64,000 bases of DNA from Perkinsus olseni (lineage: Eukaryota; Perkinsozoa; Perkinsida; Perkinsidae), in the NCBI GenBank assembly GCA_013115135.1, contig JABANP010000223.1, forward strand, positions 17,181 to 81,180, in the 5' to 3' direction. Position numbers and translations under genes: made by a program. Positions 31,138-42,633 of the stretch are shown one piece after another (position 1 is the first letter of the stretch; every line of letters begins with the position of its first letter). The notes under the pieces were generated by a model. The model was not told the DNA's origin, searched no databases, and worked only from the letters and a program-made list of their open reading frames with translations.

Positions 31138-32430
31138 TTGGCGTGCAATACCTGTTGCGTAACTCGAGAGGGCACCGTGATTATGACCAAATTTTCTCGA
31201 GGCTTCATTCGAACCTTCAGGTTGATTCACTTGAAGACTTGCCATCATCTCGCGTGCGTTGAGCATAGACCGCGTGACGGCCGCTGCTGCGTTTGCCGAA
31301 CTTCAGTGAGAAGTCGGCAGGACATGGAGAGGGTGGCGGACCACTCGAGTGAGACTCTCTTGCTCGCGATGAGCCGCGTCACACACGGTGATTCCCAAAC
31401 GCCTTCCTGAGGATACTCGAACGTCGAATTAGAACACGCCGGATCATAGTGGGAGATCGCTCTCTCGCGAGAATTCAGTGAAGATATCATCTCGTCGGGT
31501 TGCTGATTGATTCGAACTCAAGGCCATCCTGCCTTACTGGATGGGCATACCTTGCCCCACCTCGCTTCTCATTCACCGGTCCTCTCACGGAGGCCTCATT
31601 CTTGGCTAACTGATCACCACAACGCAATTGGCGCAGTAGCGCCAGCAAACTTCTACCAAGTGCCCGGAACGAAATGGCGGGAGATCGCGTTTCGCGATTG
31701 AATCGAATTAATGTCAGATAATGGGTCTCTCACTTCTAGTCGAGTAGCACCGACTGACTGGCTCATCATAATGCCCACTCGGTCCATCACTGACTACGTC
31801 GTGGAAGCGGGGAAGTTCTGGGTGAACACTGGCACTGCACGTGTGATTACCACCCATCTCTTGCCCAGGAGACTCAGAGGCTCAACACATACTGGCAGAG
31901 AATGGAGTCGGAGGAGCGCGACATGGCAAGGTTAGTATCCTACTGCTGTGAACAAGTCGTCTCGACGGCCTATTGTGATCCGTTAGGAGGAATCAGGCGA
32001 TCTCGAAAATTCGGGCGAGGATAGAAGAAGCCAGAAAAGAGCTGTGAGTGCCCAATGGCCGTCGCCGGCTGAGTTGGACTCGTAGCCGATGCGCTTGCAA
32101 CTGAACGCTGAACTCTGTTTCGCTTTATTGATTCTGAGCTTTTTGAGAGTATTTGTGAGAGCTGTGAGTGGCATAACTTTTTTTCCTGAGAAAACAAGTA
32201 GACGGGACTGATAGTGGGCCATGATTCGCGGCGTATCTTTCCTACGTACGGTGCCCTTGCATCGACCTGGTCCCACTTCTTTGATACTCAGGAGATCTCT
32301 AAAGCAAGAACTGGATTCGAGCAGAGCCACCAATCTCCAGCTGGAGAAGCGACTGTCGACCGGTTCGGCAGATGCTCTCCGAGATGCCCGAGAATTCGAG
32401 GTTGACGACTTCGACTTGTCAATACCCTAG
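31138..32430 (+). CDS. RING-finger plus coiled-coil protein, possibly Zip3/HEI10-like (partial model)
   Basis: An exon ending at 31158 encodes ACNTCC; after a 62-nt intron (31159-31220) the next reads LIHLKTCHHLACVEHRPRDG and RCCVCRTS. Together this is a RING spacing: C-x2-C, C-x-H-x2-C-x2-H, C-x2-C. Downstream plus-strand exons (about 31870-31930 and 32305-32430) encode coiled coil: TQRLNTYWQRMESEERDMA and KQELDSSRATNLQLEKRLST, ending DDFDLSIP. RING followed by coiled coil is the layout of the meiotic Zip3/HEI10/RNF212 group and of other E3 ligases; the naming is inference. Exons between 31290 and 31870 are not resolved, and it could be two genes. Confidence 0.4.
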
Positions 32431-33239
32431 GAATTCCGAGATCGCCTCGGACGCGGTTCACAGAGCGCTTGATATTGGCTTCTCGTTGTCACCTGTCGTG
32501 GCCGGAGCTGCTGCCTGGATGGAGCCCGTCACTTTCGATTCTTCAAGCTTTGCCTGGTGTTTCTCGAGGTCCTACACCGTAGTGTCGTGTTAACGAACAA
32601 TAGTGATCATGTAATCGGAGTCTCAGTTCAATTCTATTCATTCAGTATAGATCAACTCCAAGAAAGCCTTTGGCATTATACGGTTCGAAGTGTGTCCGTC
32701 AGTTAAGGGGTCAACGCCGTCGCCGGCTTAGTCAGGCACTGATGGGCTAGCAACTTGACGGTTAGAAGTTCCGGTGGAAAAGCAGAATCATTCCGCCGTA
32801 TCACTGCCGTCTCTTGGCGATCTGAACTGCAAACCAGAACTTTTCTCCTCAAGGATAGAGGCTGGCGCGAGACAGATCAATGAGTTTGGTCGAACTCATC
32901 AATGAGTCTCACGCTCGACCAAGCCCGTTGCTCTGAAGTCACACTGTGTGAGTCGTAGAATCTCCATCCGAAGTTCAGTATGGCTCTACCGTTCACCCAT
33001 CCTGAGTGCGGCAACGTCTTCCCCTGGGGAAGTTCCTCAGATGTGGCAAAACGACGCTTTGAAAGCCTAGGCAGAAGAGCTCTCAAGAGGCACTTGTCAC
33101 GGATGGCAATATCCTCTTCCGCCGTTATTTACTACATCTGCAACGAAATGAAGAGAATTACATCATCAACGTCAACGAACATGCAACATCCGTGCAGATC
33201 TAAGAGCAGTCGCGGCCCTAGGGGCACTTAACACAGAGA
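32431..33239. other. No supported gene
   Basis: Overlapping short ORFs on both strands (32877-33086 minus, 32980-33231 plus); neither shows a recognisable domain. The region lies just beyond the 3' end of the aspartyl protease. Confidence 0.35.
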
Positions 33240-34568
33240 TCACCACTCGTCTGTTCGCCTCCTACTGCACCCTAGTCGAACAAGCCAGGCTAGAGCAGAG
33301 GAGAGTCGCGTTGCTCGTCTGCAGCGAGCTGAGTGATGCTCTTCCCACAACTCGGGCTTCACAGCTTCGTTCACAACGGGCCTTGGCGGAGTTGCAATAC
33401 CGACTTTATTGCCATCAAAGTCGACATACAAGTCGTGTTCTATGAAGAAGGGCTGGCCCAGTTGGAACGCATCGAAAGTCGGATAACTCTTCAAGCCTTT
33501 CTGCAACGAAATTTCACACCAACCCACCTCGTCGCAAACTTGCACATGATTGCTCAGATGGAGCTCAAAGAATGTGTCCGCGTCTTCTTTAAAAACGATA
33601 ACAGGGAGCTTATCGACTATAGTCCTGCGTACCACGATGCAATCATCACCCCTTAGGATGGCATCCAGCCCCAGGACATCTGTAGGGTGTGTCCTCACCG
33701 ACCTCCAGCCGACACGTTGCGGGCCAACCTCGGCTTGAATAGCATCCAGGACCATTGTAAAGAACTTGTCAGGAACCGTGGTCCAACTACTGCCAGTGTC
33801 AATCACCACTTCAAGAGGCTTTTGCGCGTCCGCGTGGCTGAAGTCGCTCACTCGATCCCGGATGGTAGGGCTCCTCACTTGAACGCTCGATACCGTTATC
33901 GCGAAGGGGGCTTTAGCAAACGAGAACCCCACCAGGGAAAAAATGGTCATCGCTGATGTTTCATCGGGGAACTCGCCTAGCACTAGCTGACCCGTTATCG
34001 TCACAGACAGCTTTGATGCGTGAACCGAGAAAGCAGTCTGAGGGATTTGTCGTAAACTCGTGAGCTGTTTGAGGAAGGGCGGCATCACAGCTCCTCCTTC
34101 TCCTGCGCTGCTACGTGAAGGTATGCTCAGCCCGAGGAGAGCATACGGTTGAAGGCCGCTTTGAGCACGCGTGCATCCCACCACGAGACCCATCTGTAGG
34201 TTTCTGATCTCTCGCTCGCCAACTTTCATCGTCACATTACGAATAACGAAGTCTACGCTGTGGCCACTGCCGAAGTAAGCTGGGTGTATCTTCTGACTGA
34301 GCAGGGTGGTGAGGTTGCACGGGTTGGTCCGGGGGCAAAAGTAGCAACCCGTGCGAAGGTACTGGCAAGACCCAAGGCCGTAGATGCTCTCATACCAACC
34401 TCCATAAACTATATACGACTTAGCGCTTCCAGTGTCCACGCGCAGTCTCACAGGCCAGCCATCAAACTTCATCTCTACTTCGTTGCGCTCCATCGGAACA
34501 CGAAGCGCTAAGGAAACCGAAGCCGACTGCAGAGCAGCCGTCAAAGAGAATATTGCGGGTATTGACAT
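33240..34568 (-). CDS. Pepsin-like aspartyl protease (A1 family), single exon
   Basis: An intact 442-residue reading frame. The leader MSIPAIFSLTAALQSASVSL indicates entry to the secretory pathway. The first catalytic motif is R-V-D-T-G-S-A-K-S-Y (about residue 44) and the second V-I-D-T-G-S-S-W-T-T-V-P (about residue 256); both Asp residues are present. The C-terminal lobe has LGQPFFIEHDLYVDFDGNKV, the usual end of the fold. Between them lie MGLVVGCTRAQSG and YALLGLSIPS, the hydrophobic-hydrophobic-G element. There is no long pro-segment, so activation may differ from pepsinogen. Length fits the family. It is the longest clean ORF in the window outside repeats and has no introns, unlike its neighbours. 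Confidence 0.93.
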   Translation of the reverse strand: MSIPAIFSLTAALQSASVSLALRVPMERNEVEMKFDGWPVRLRVDTGSAKSYIVYGGWYESIYGLGSCQYLRTGCYFCPRTNPCNLTTLLSQKIHPAYFGSGHSVDFVIRNVTMKVGEREIRNLQMGLVVGCTRAQSGLQPYALLGLSIPSRSSAGEGGAVMPPFLKQLTSLRQIPQTAFSVHASKLSVTITGQLVLGEFPDETSAMTIFSLVGFSFAKAPFAITVSSVQVRSPTIRDRVSDFSHADAQKPLEVVIDTGSSWTTVPDKFFTMVLDAIQAEVGPQRVGWRSVRTHPTDVLGLDAILRGDDCIVVRRTIVDKLPVIVFKEDADTFFELHLSNHVQVCDEVGWCEISLQKGLKSYPTFDAFQLGQPFFIEHDLYVDFDGNKVGIATPPRPVVNEAVKPELWEEHHSARCRRATRLSSALAWLVRLGCSRRRTDEW

Positions 34569-34599
34569 TAGTGTTGATAAGGGAGAACTCTAAGACTTA

Positions 34600-35214
34600 G
34601 GGTCTAAGTCTGCCGATAGCCATCGGGCTTCAGTTCACGACGAGTGGCCGGTTCTCCACTCATGAGCTAGGGTTCTTGACTCTAATTAGGTAACCCCTTC
34701 AGTTGATTCTCAGTGGCCTCAGAAGGCGCGGATTTGTTGGTATGTCCGCTCGTACACTCTGAACTTCACAGTCCTAACTGTAAACTGCTGTGAGGTACAA
34801 AGTCCTTGAGAGCCTCCGAGGATAAATGAAGCAAGGGAAAATCCAAGGGAAAGGTACAAAATCCAAGGAAGCGCGTGCGACAGGAAGGCAAAGGTACCAG
34901 AAAAAACCCTGAGTTGCGGGTGAAGGCAGGAATGAGAAAACCGAAACCTCTCTCGAAACCCGACAGGGCAACCCGATCCCCGAAAATGCTTCCTCGGATT
35001 TTGGGGAATTACCCGATAACCGCTGCTTGCAAATTGCAATGCCACAATGCATCTGCCCGCTCACTAAGCGCGCGCCCCGGGCAAATACTTGAAATACCCT
35101 AAGAGTTCAAGACTATCCCCGCAGTTTCTACCAGGATACCCGATTTTTATGATTCCCTCCCCTTTCGCTCCTCGAAACACGTTGGGAGCTCGCGTCTCTC
35201 ATATCGTGGACAGC
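34600..35214. other. Promoter-side flank of protease; no gene
   Basis: No exon supported. AAGGTACAAAATCCAAGG (about 34851-34868) is an inverted match to sequence near 7140-7160. Confidence 0.35.
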
Positions 35215-35740
35215 TTCTGTAATCAGTACTACTAGAACCACTATGATCTCAACTTTACCTCCTTCGGCGCCGAGGGCCCTTGTAACCAGCATCACTACAA
35301 CTGATATGCCTCATCTTCAATTACGTTGGCTCCGAGGGCCCTTGTAACCAGCATCACTACAACTGATATGCCTCATCTTCAATTACGTTGGCTCCGAGGG
35401 CCCTTGTGACCCTTTAACTAGAACTACGATGACCTCAACTTCAACTACGTTCTCGCCGAGGACCCTTGTGACCCTTCAACTAGAACTACGATGACCTCAA
35501 CTTCAACTACGTTCTCGCCGAGGACCCTTGTGACCCTTTATAACTGGAACTACGATGACCTCAACTTCAACTACGTTGGCGTCGAGGACCCTTGTAACCA
35601 GTACTACTAGGACTAATATGCCTCATCTTCAACTACGCTGGCTCCGAGGGCCCTTGTAACTAGTACTAATAGAACTGCTATGGCATAAACCACAACCACC
35701 CTCAAATGCGTTGACCCTTGCGATCAGCACTACTGCAGCT
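35215..35740. repeat. 62-bp minisatellite, about eight units
   Basis: The phrase GAGG(G/A)CCCTTGT recurs at 35272, 35334, 35396, 35458, 35520, 35584 and 35646: period 62 with one 64-nt interval. Units fall into two types (AACCAGCATCACTACAACTG and GACCCTTTAACTAGAACTAC), arranged in blocks, which indicates local duplication of pairs. Confidence 0.93.
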
Positions 35741-36440
35741 ACGACGGTCTCAACCCCAGCAGGTGGCCAAACCTCCTATTTTCTAACGTTCTTTCACGTA
35801 GCCGTGTTGAATATGAAAGTTTCATCGTGAAACGCGACAAATGTTACTTGAAAGGGGCTGCTGCACAGAGCAAAGCATCATGTATAGTGCTGTGTTAATT
35901 GACTAAGATTGATATAAGGTTGATTAAGAGCGATTCGTGTATGTCCACTCGCCATGATGCAGACGATCATAGTCTGGCCTTCGCCCTTTACGGAGTCGCC
36001 GCTTCAGAGGCGGCGTGCTGGCTTCGCTACCTGCGGATGATGGAATCTTCGCTCGAATTAGCGGTAAATGGAGCTCGTGGAGACGCTAGCTACTGAGCTT
36101 ACCCCTGCATTCATCATCTTCGCGGCCTCTTTTCAGGTTTTCGCTGTGGCTTGGCTCCCGAACTGTGTCCACCATCGAAGCGCTCAATTCCGAGGCCGGA
36201 TGTACCTTAGTGTGAGTGTGTTCTCAATGTTGTGGTAGGAGCTTGTTCACCTCTCGAGTATGGCCTTCAGGGCTCCCACATGAATGCCGTTGATTAGTTG
36301 TGGCCGAGGAAGGCGCACCACCTAACAACTGTGATGTAAGAGTCTTCAATAGGACCCCGTGATGAGTGAATTCGCGATGAGTGCTCAGTAGTTATCAATC
36401 TAAGATTTACTGCTTGGTTGTCCTTGACCAGGTTCTGGCA
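35741..36440. other. Spacer, no gene seen
   Basis: Short ORFs only. It ends near the C-terminus of the MULE transposase gene. Confidence 0.35.
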
Positions 36441-36442
36441 GC

Positions 36443-38689
36443 TCAATCGGTGGCAACATGTCCTAGTGAGAGACAACACATACATGCTAGCTTCTTCGCT
36501 AGTCCTACATCGGGTAATTCTGCATCCTCCTCGTCCGAACCATCGTCCGCCGAGCGGTTTTGTGCTGTTGCGGGAAGTTCCTTGCTCCCATATGAATGTG
36601 CCTCTGTGGTCTCAGGTAATTCTGCCGCCATTGCTGAGTCTCCCATGAAGAGACGCCGAGGTACAGGCAAACCAGGCTTCGGCGGTCTGGAGCGCTGTCG
36701 TCCACGCACATCTGGTTTGTTACTGGACTCCTGCGGTGGTGATCCTATGGCCTTCGCCGCTTGTGGTAAGGTCAGCCTCGGAGGGTCCTGCCCGACCAGT
36801 GATGCCACGAGTTCTTGATTGCGCTTAGCATACGACTTGTCAATCTCTCTGGCCGATGTTCGTGTGTACCTGAATGCCGGAAGTGCTCGCACTCGACTGA
36901 GGAGGTCTATCTAGTCTATTTTATCTGCTCGCTCGATATTCTTAGTATGTGTATGGCATTAGTATAGTGGAGCGATTAGTCATTGGGAGTCATAGAGAAA
37001 TTCAATCTTCCCACAATTCATGCATGCTCAACATTCTTATCCTAGGTACATCACCGGATTCCATTACTACTGTGGTTGACCTCTTGGAGCTCCTCCCGGT
37101 ATCTGGAGCAGCCGCAAGTCGTGACCAGGTAAGTTTGATTCCATCAGTAGAACTCCGATAACATGAACGCATTTCCCGCTCCTCCCAGAATAGCAATTGC
37201 ATTGGTATCTTGGTGTTGATCTTTGGACCACAGTCACATTCTTGTTCAGAGATAAGTACTCTTCCCAATCAGTCCATGCGGTTACCGTCTCAGAATGATA
37301 CTTCCTCGCGAATTCACTCATCTTTTTGTCCAGCTCGTCCGTACCCTTCCGACACACTGATATCATCCCGCTAGATGGAATATAGTAGGTAGCGGAATCC
37401 TCGCTGATGTAGATGTGTTGCGCGGGCCGACTCCTTGTCCAATTTGACCCTGCGATAGCGATGCTCCTCTCCACAGGTTTCTCGGCCGTTCCTCTTTGCG
37501 CATCCATTGCGGCGTTGGCTTCGTGGCGTCTGCTATAATAGAAGCACGCATTGGTCTGCTGGGCAACCAACTCTGCTATCGATGAGCCTGGGATGATGAG
37601 ACCTGACATAGACGTCGAGATGAATACTACTACTACCACAACTACTACTATGACAATGACTACTACTATGACAACGACTACTACTATGACAACGACAACT
37701 ACTATGACAACGGCTACTACTATGACAACGGCTACTACTATGACAACGGCTACTACTATGACAACGGCTACTACTATGACAAGGGCTACTACTATGACAA
37801 CGACTACTACTACTATGACAACGACTACTACTATGACAATGACTACTACTATGACAACGACTACTACTATGACAACGGCTACTACTATGACAACGACTAC
37901 TACTATGACAGGGGCTACTACTATGACAACGACTACTACTATGACAATGACTACTACTATGACAACGACTACTACTATGACAACGGCTACTACTATGACA
38001 ACGACTACTACTATGACAGGGGCTACTACTATGACAACGGCTACTACTATGACAATGACTACTACTATGACAATGACTACTACCATGACAACGACTACTA
38101 CTATGACAACGACTACTACTATGACAACGACTACCACTATGACAACGACTACCACTATGACAACGGCTACTACTATGACAATGCCTACTACTATGACAAT
38201 GACTACTACTATGACAATGACTACTACTATGACAACGACTACTACTATGACAACGACAACTACTATGACAACGGCTACTACTATGACAATGACTACTACT
38301 ATGACAACGACTACTACTATGACAACGACAACTACTATGACAACGGCTACTACTATGACAACGGCTACTACTATGACAACGGCTACTACTATGACAACGA
38401 CTACTACTATGACAAGGGCTACTACTATGACAACGACTACTACTATGACAACGGCTACTACTATGACAATGACTACTACTATGACAACGTCTACTACTAC
38501 TACTACTACTACTACTACGACAACGACAACTACTATGACAACGGCTACTACTATGACAACGGCTACTACTATGACAACGGCTACTACTATGACAACGACT
38601 ACTACTATGACAAGGGGCTACTACTATGACAACGACTACTACTATGACAACGGCTACTACTATGACAATGACTACTACTATGACAACGT

Positions 38690-38720
<31 letters not shown>

Positions 38721-41074
38721 GACAACGATAACTACTATGACAACGATAACTACTATGACAACGACTACTACTATGACAACGGCTACTACTATGGCAACGA
38801 CTACTACTATGACAACGGCTACTACTATGACAACGACTACTACTATGACAATGAATACTACTATGACAATGACTACTACTATGACCACGACTACTACTAT
38901 GACAATGACTACTACTATGACAACGACTACTACTATGACAACGGCTACTACTATGACAACGGCTACTACTATGACAACGGCTACTACTATGACAACGGCT
39001 GCTACTATGACAACGGCTGCTACTATGACAACGACTACTACTATGACAATGACTACTACTATGACAACGATTACTACTATGACAACGGCTACTACTATGA
39101 CAACGACTACTACTATGACAACGACTACTACTATGACAACGACAACTACTATGACAACGACTACTACTATGACAATGACTACTACTATAACAATGACTAC
39201 TACTATGACAATGACTACTACTATGACAACGACTACTACTACTATGACAACGATAACTACTATGACAACGATAACTACTATGACAACGATAACTACTATG
39301 ACAACGACAACTACTATGACAACGACTACTACAGTGACAACGACTACTACAGTGACAACGACAACTACTATGACAACGACTACTACTATGACAATGACTA
39401 CTACTAGTGCAGCTACTCAACCTGACTCGAGCTATCACCTGCTTTGAGTGCACGATTAACGCCTTCATTTGCATTATTCTGCCTTTTCCAGTTGTAAGGC
39501 ACCTGCTAGGGGATATATGTCGCTACTAAGCTGTGGTTTATTACATTATTGGGGCAGCCTTGTGCCCAAAAGCAGTGCCTGCGGACCCAGTTATCCAGCC
39601 AGTAGTCTACGAGCCCTTGGTGCGCCACCCTCCAAGATCTGGCTAGGAGAATGCAAGCTGCGCGGAAGTGAGCTTCGTTTGGAGTAGCCTGGACGCTTCT
39701 GACTGCTAGTCGGAAGGACTCCCTTTCAGATTCAACCCATTCCTGGCTGTCTTTGCCCTGGCCGCGGATATGCTTGACGCTCGCCTTAGCAACGTTATCT
39801 GCCATATGTTTATGGCAGTACAGCCGCACGTTGTTCGCCTGTTGGTCGTCAACCCAATTCAAGTCGGCGTCCAAACCCTTCCTGAATGGACCATGTACCT
39901 GTAAGACTGCATTTTTCTGCAAGATTGTTCCTTGGCCGAAAACCATGGTAGCAATCTTGCCTACCGGAGAGTTGAGTTTTCATGAGTGATTGCAACTGCA
40001 CGAGAGTGTAACCGAACCCGTTAATGATACCTTTTTGAACGCTTTCGTAAAAGCGTCCGCACCATCCGCTAACAATATCCATGGATGGTGGTTAATATGT
40101 AACTTCTCGCACCAGCCTTTGATGCCGTCCAACGCCGCATGAACAGAGATAGCGTCTTGCTTCGCCGAAAATCCAATACAGAGTAATTTGAATCTTCCAT
40201 CTTCATCGTGGGTGCCCACCAACAAGGTGGCACAACCGACCCACGTTAGGTCGTTAGTGTGGTCCATCACAAGCATAGGACAATCGGCAAAAGCTTTCAG
40301 AAGACCAGCCGTGGAGAAATAGGCATAGAACTCTTGGCTATTCCCAATGGACGAGCATAGACAGATTGGGTCGTGATCGGTAGCCGGCTCGGTAGATATA
40401 GAATCTATGTATTCTTTAAGCTCGATAAAGGTTTTGCCGAGCCCTCTAGCCAAATTCTCATCATTTCGAGTCTTAGATCGTCTTGTATAGACTTGTTGGC
40501 GAACCGCATCCGAAGGCTCAATCAACCCCTTCCGAGTGAGTTTTGCGATAGTAGCCACAGCTGGTACATTCGCCCGCACATCTTCGTCTATCTCCTCTTT
40601 AGCTTCGAGCGAAAGTGGTTCCAATCCAAGTTTGATACCAGGGAAGGCCTGATGCTCCTCGTGTGTGAGCGGCAGTTCAAGGTGGTATGTGCTATCTGGA
40701 TTTTTCACCAGGAATATGGTATAGTTGCATGAACGCCAGCCATGCTTCTTGTGATAAGGACACCGGTATGTAAAGACCACCTGGTTCATTTTGCTCCTCA
40801 CGGTAGTATCCTTGTAGTGCAGTTGAAGGGTACGCAGACCGAGCTTTTTGTTCGCTTCGACGAGAGCCTCCTCCTTATTGCTGAATGAACCGAACACCTG
40901 GCGCTTAGGGGGTGGTCGATACGGGGTTCCATGACCATTCATATCTTCGACATTTTCGTCGTCGTTGTGGTGTTGCAATGCGCTGTCATCGCTCGATCGT
41001 GAGGCATCCGAGCTCCTAGAGCGACTAATTTCTTCCCTTAAAAGTTGTCGAAATTCCTCCTTGTTCATATTCAA
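36443..41074 (-). mobile_element. Mutator-like (MULE) transposase gene, split by a minisatellite
   Basis: On the minus strand, from 41074: an N-terminal zinc-binding DNA-binding domain (YRCPYHKKHGWRSCNYTIFL ... HLELPLTHEEH), then the MULE core with D1 (VMDHTNDLTWVGC), D2 (ILLADGADAFTKAFKK, ending in an in-frame TGA at 39980), a C-x-x-H block (VRLYCHKHMADNV, in 39506-39946) and the E block (NNANEGVNRALK, about 39450). After about 1.8 kb of 18-bp repeats, 37067-37620 supplies the linker and a SWIM zinc finger (CNCYSGRSGKCVHV), and 36443-36892 a Pro/basic tail with an acidic patch. Two in-frame stops lie next to possible GT-AG introns (57 or 75 nt; 39 or 42 nt). Domain order and all catalytic blocks are present, so it is either a spliced, possibly active gene or a recently disabled one. 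Terminal inverted repeats were not found. Confidence 0.8.
37618..39407. repeat. 18-bp minisatellite inside the MULE gene (about 99 units)
   Basis: The unit ACTACTACTATGACAACG is repeated with variants (GGC, AAT or AGG in place of ACG; extra ACT triplets at 38489-38520 and 38686-38720; a one-base insertion at about 38615). Because 18 is a multiple of three, two frames on each strand stay open: Thr/Met-rich or Tyr/Asp/Asn-rich on plus, Val/Ile-rich or Ser/Arg/Cys/His-rich on minus. I treat the 618-codon plus ORF (37551-39407) as a by-product, not a gene, because it overlaps transposase exons. Confidence 0.93.
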
Positions 41075-41079
41075 TAATA

Positions 41080-42620
41080 GAGCCTGACTTCAATCAACCG
41101 TACTCGGAACCTCGCAAGAGCGCTCCCTCTCTCAAATTCCCCAAATATACGGATATTCAGATTTTGCTAGCTCGGTCGATTGAAGTATTCGTGACTCGTC
41201 ACCCTCTCCCTACCGGACGTGTCTGAAGAACTGCCTATGTAAGGTCACATGCATTGCAGACTATTGACGATATTATTGCGAGCGTGGGAGACGCAGTCAT
41301 GATTCTAAATCGTGATCGAACGATGTGCTAATCGCGAAGACCCAACTGAGTACGACTATGACGATTATTTGTTGATGATTAAATATATAGCCTTGACCGA
41401 CTGATCATTCCCACTTAGCGGAATTGACTACTCAACGAGACTCATGATCCATGATTGTAATGCAGACAACAAGGGGATGTCTGTTACGGATATACGCAAT
41501 CTGAAGTTAAAATACCACCTTGCTTACCGTGAGCAGGGCGGTACGATATCGCGCATGAAAGAATGAGCTTGTTGAGGGGCATGATTTGCCGAACCCCAGG
41601 GGGCTTGATACCGAGAGTATCCTGAAGTGGAAGGAAGATGCCTTACGATCATCATGGAATGATGTACAATCTGACTTCCATGTGAATCTGACTGTGAGAT
41701 TTGGGCACAGACTGTGACTGTGCCGCGCAGTCGTGACTCGCGGTTCGTGATGGTTTGTCAAGCATTGGGATTGTATGCGTTTTAGTGGATTCCGCTACCC
41801 TGGTTTGCCGACCCTCTGCCTTCTCAGTCACCCCAGTACCCCTTCTTCGGGAACGATTACTACTCTTTTGTTGACTTCTAAGTTAGAAGTTCTAACATGC
41901 TGAAGCACAACAAGTCCGTAGAAACAGTCTACACGCACTACTTCACTACAATACCCCGACCGACTATGCATATGCATAACATCACCGTCACGCTCCACGA
42001 AATAATTTCACGGTCACTTACGAAGGCACACTATGGATAGTCGACACTGAGCCAGTGTCACCGACAGTGTCACGCTGTCTTTGTCAAATTGTGTGGAATG
42101 GCCATTTTCAGTGCTTCCAGAGAGGCCTCGCTTATGGGGCGGTCCCTAACGAAAGGAGGCGTTAAGGGAGCCATATCTGTAAAGCTATATCAACAAGCGA
42201 GAGTTTCATCCCATCCCCAACACGAGCCTGATTTCATTATTATGTGCAAAATGGCGCGATGCCATCAGTTGGCAAACCGATGGCTCACTGAGCGGCGGAA
42301 GCCGCTTCGTACTCATGTAATTATCGATGACTCATGTAAGACGAGGTCGATGAAGGCGCAGAATGCCACATCGTATGCGTGTAACTGTGTAAGGGGCATA
42401 CTTACTGGCGAGACAGCGCAACTTCAATTAATGGTGCGAGGACAACCGTTCTCAGCTCCCCACACCAGAGTTGCAATCAAGAAAGTTAAGCTCAAGCTTT
42501 GTTGAAAGATCGACTACGCCAAAGGACATTCGACAAGTCAGATCAGCGGATCAATGACGGTACTCAGCATCCGGTTTCGTGACTGTCGACAGTAGACAAC
42601 CAGGCATGTAGTTCATTGAT
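41080..42620. other. Spacer with a dispersed-repeat fragment
   Basis: No gene supported. GCGCGATGC(C/A)ATCAGTTG(G/A)C plus CGATGGCTCACTGAGCGGCG at 42254-42300 is repeated at 56036-56080, so this is part of a dispersed element. Confidence 0.45.
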
Positions 42621-42633
42621 GCAGGGATGCGTG

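Noticed and set aside
33333..33956. Plus-strand ORFs across the protease
   Set aside because: They are antisense shadows of the intact aspartyl protease frame and show no protein features.
35215..35740. CRISPR-like array of 62-bp units
   Set aside because: The whole unit is conserved; there is no repeat/spacer alternation.
36381..36818. Plus-strand ORF of 145 codons
   Set aside because: It is antisense to the Pro/basic tail of the MULE transposase, which fits better.
37551..39407. 618-codon Thr/Met-rich and Tyr/Asp/Asn-rich ORF on the plus strand
   Set aside because: It is produced by an 18-bp repeat with no stops, overlaps transposase exons on the other strand, and has no non-repeat protein sequence beyond about 25 residues.
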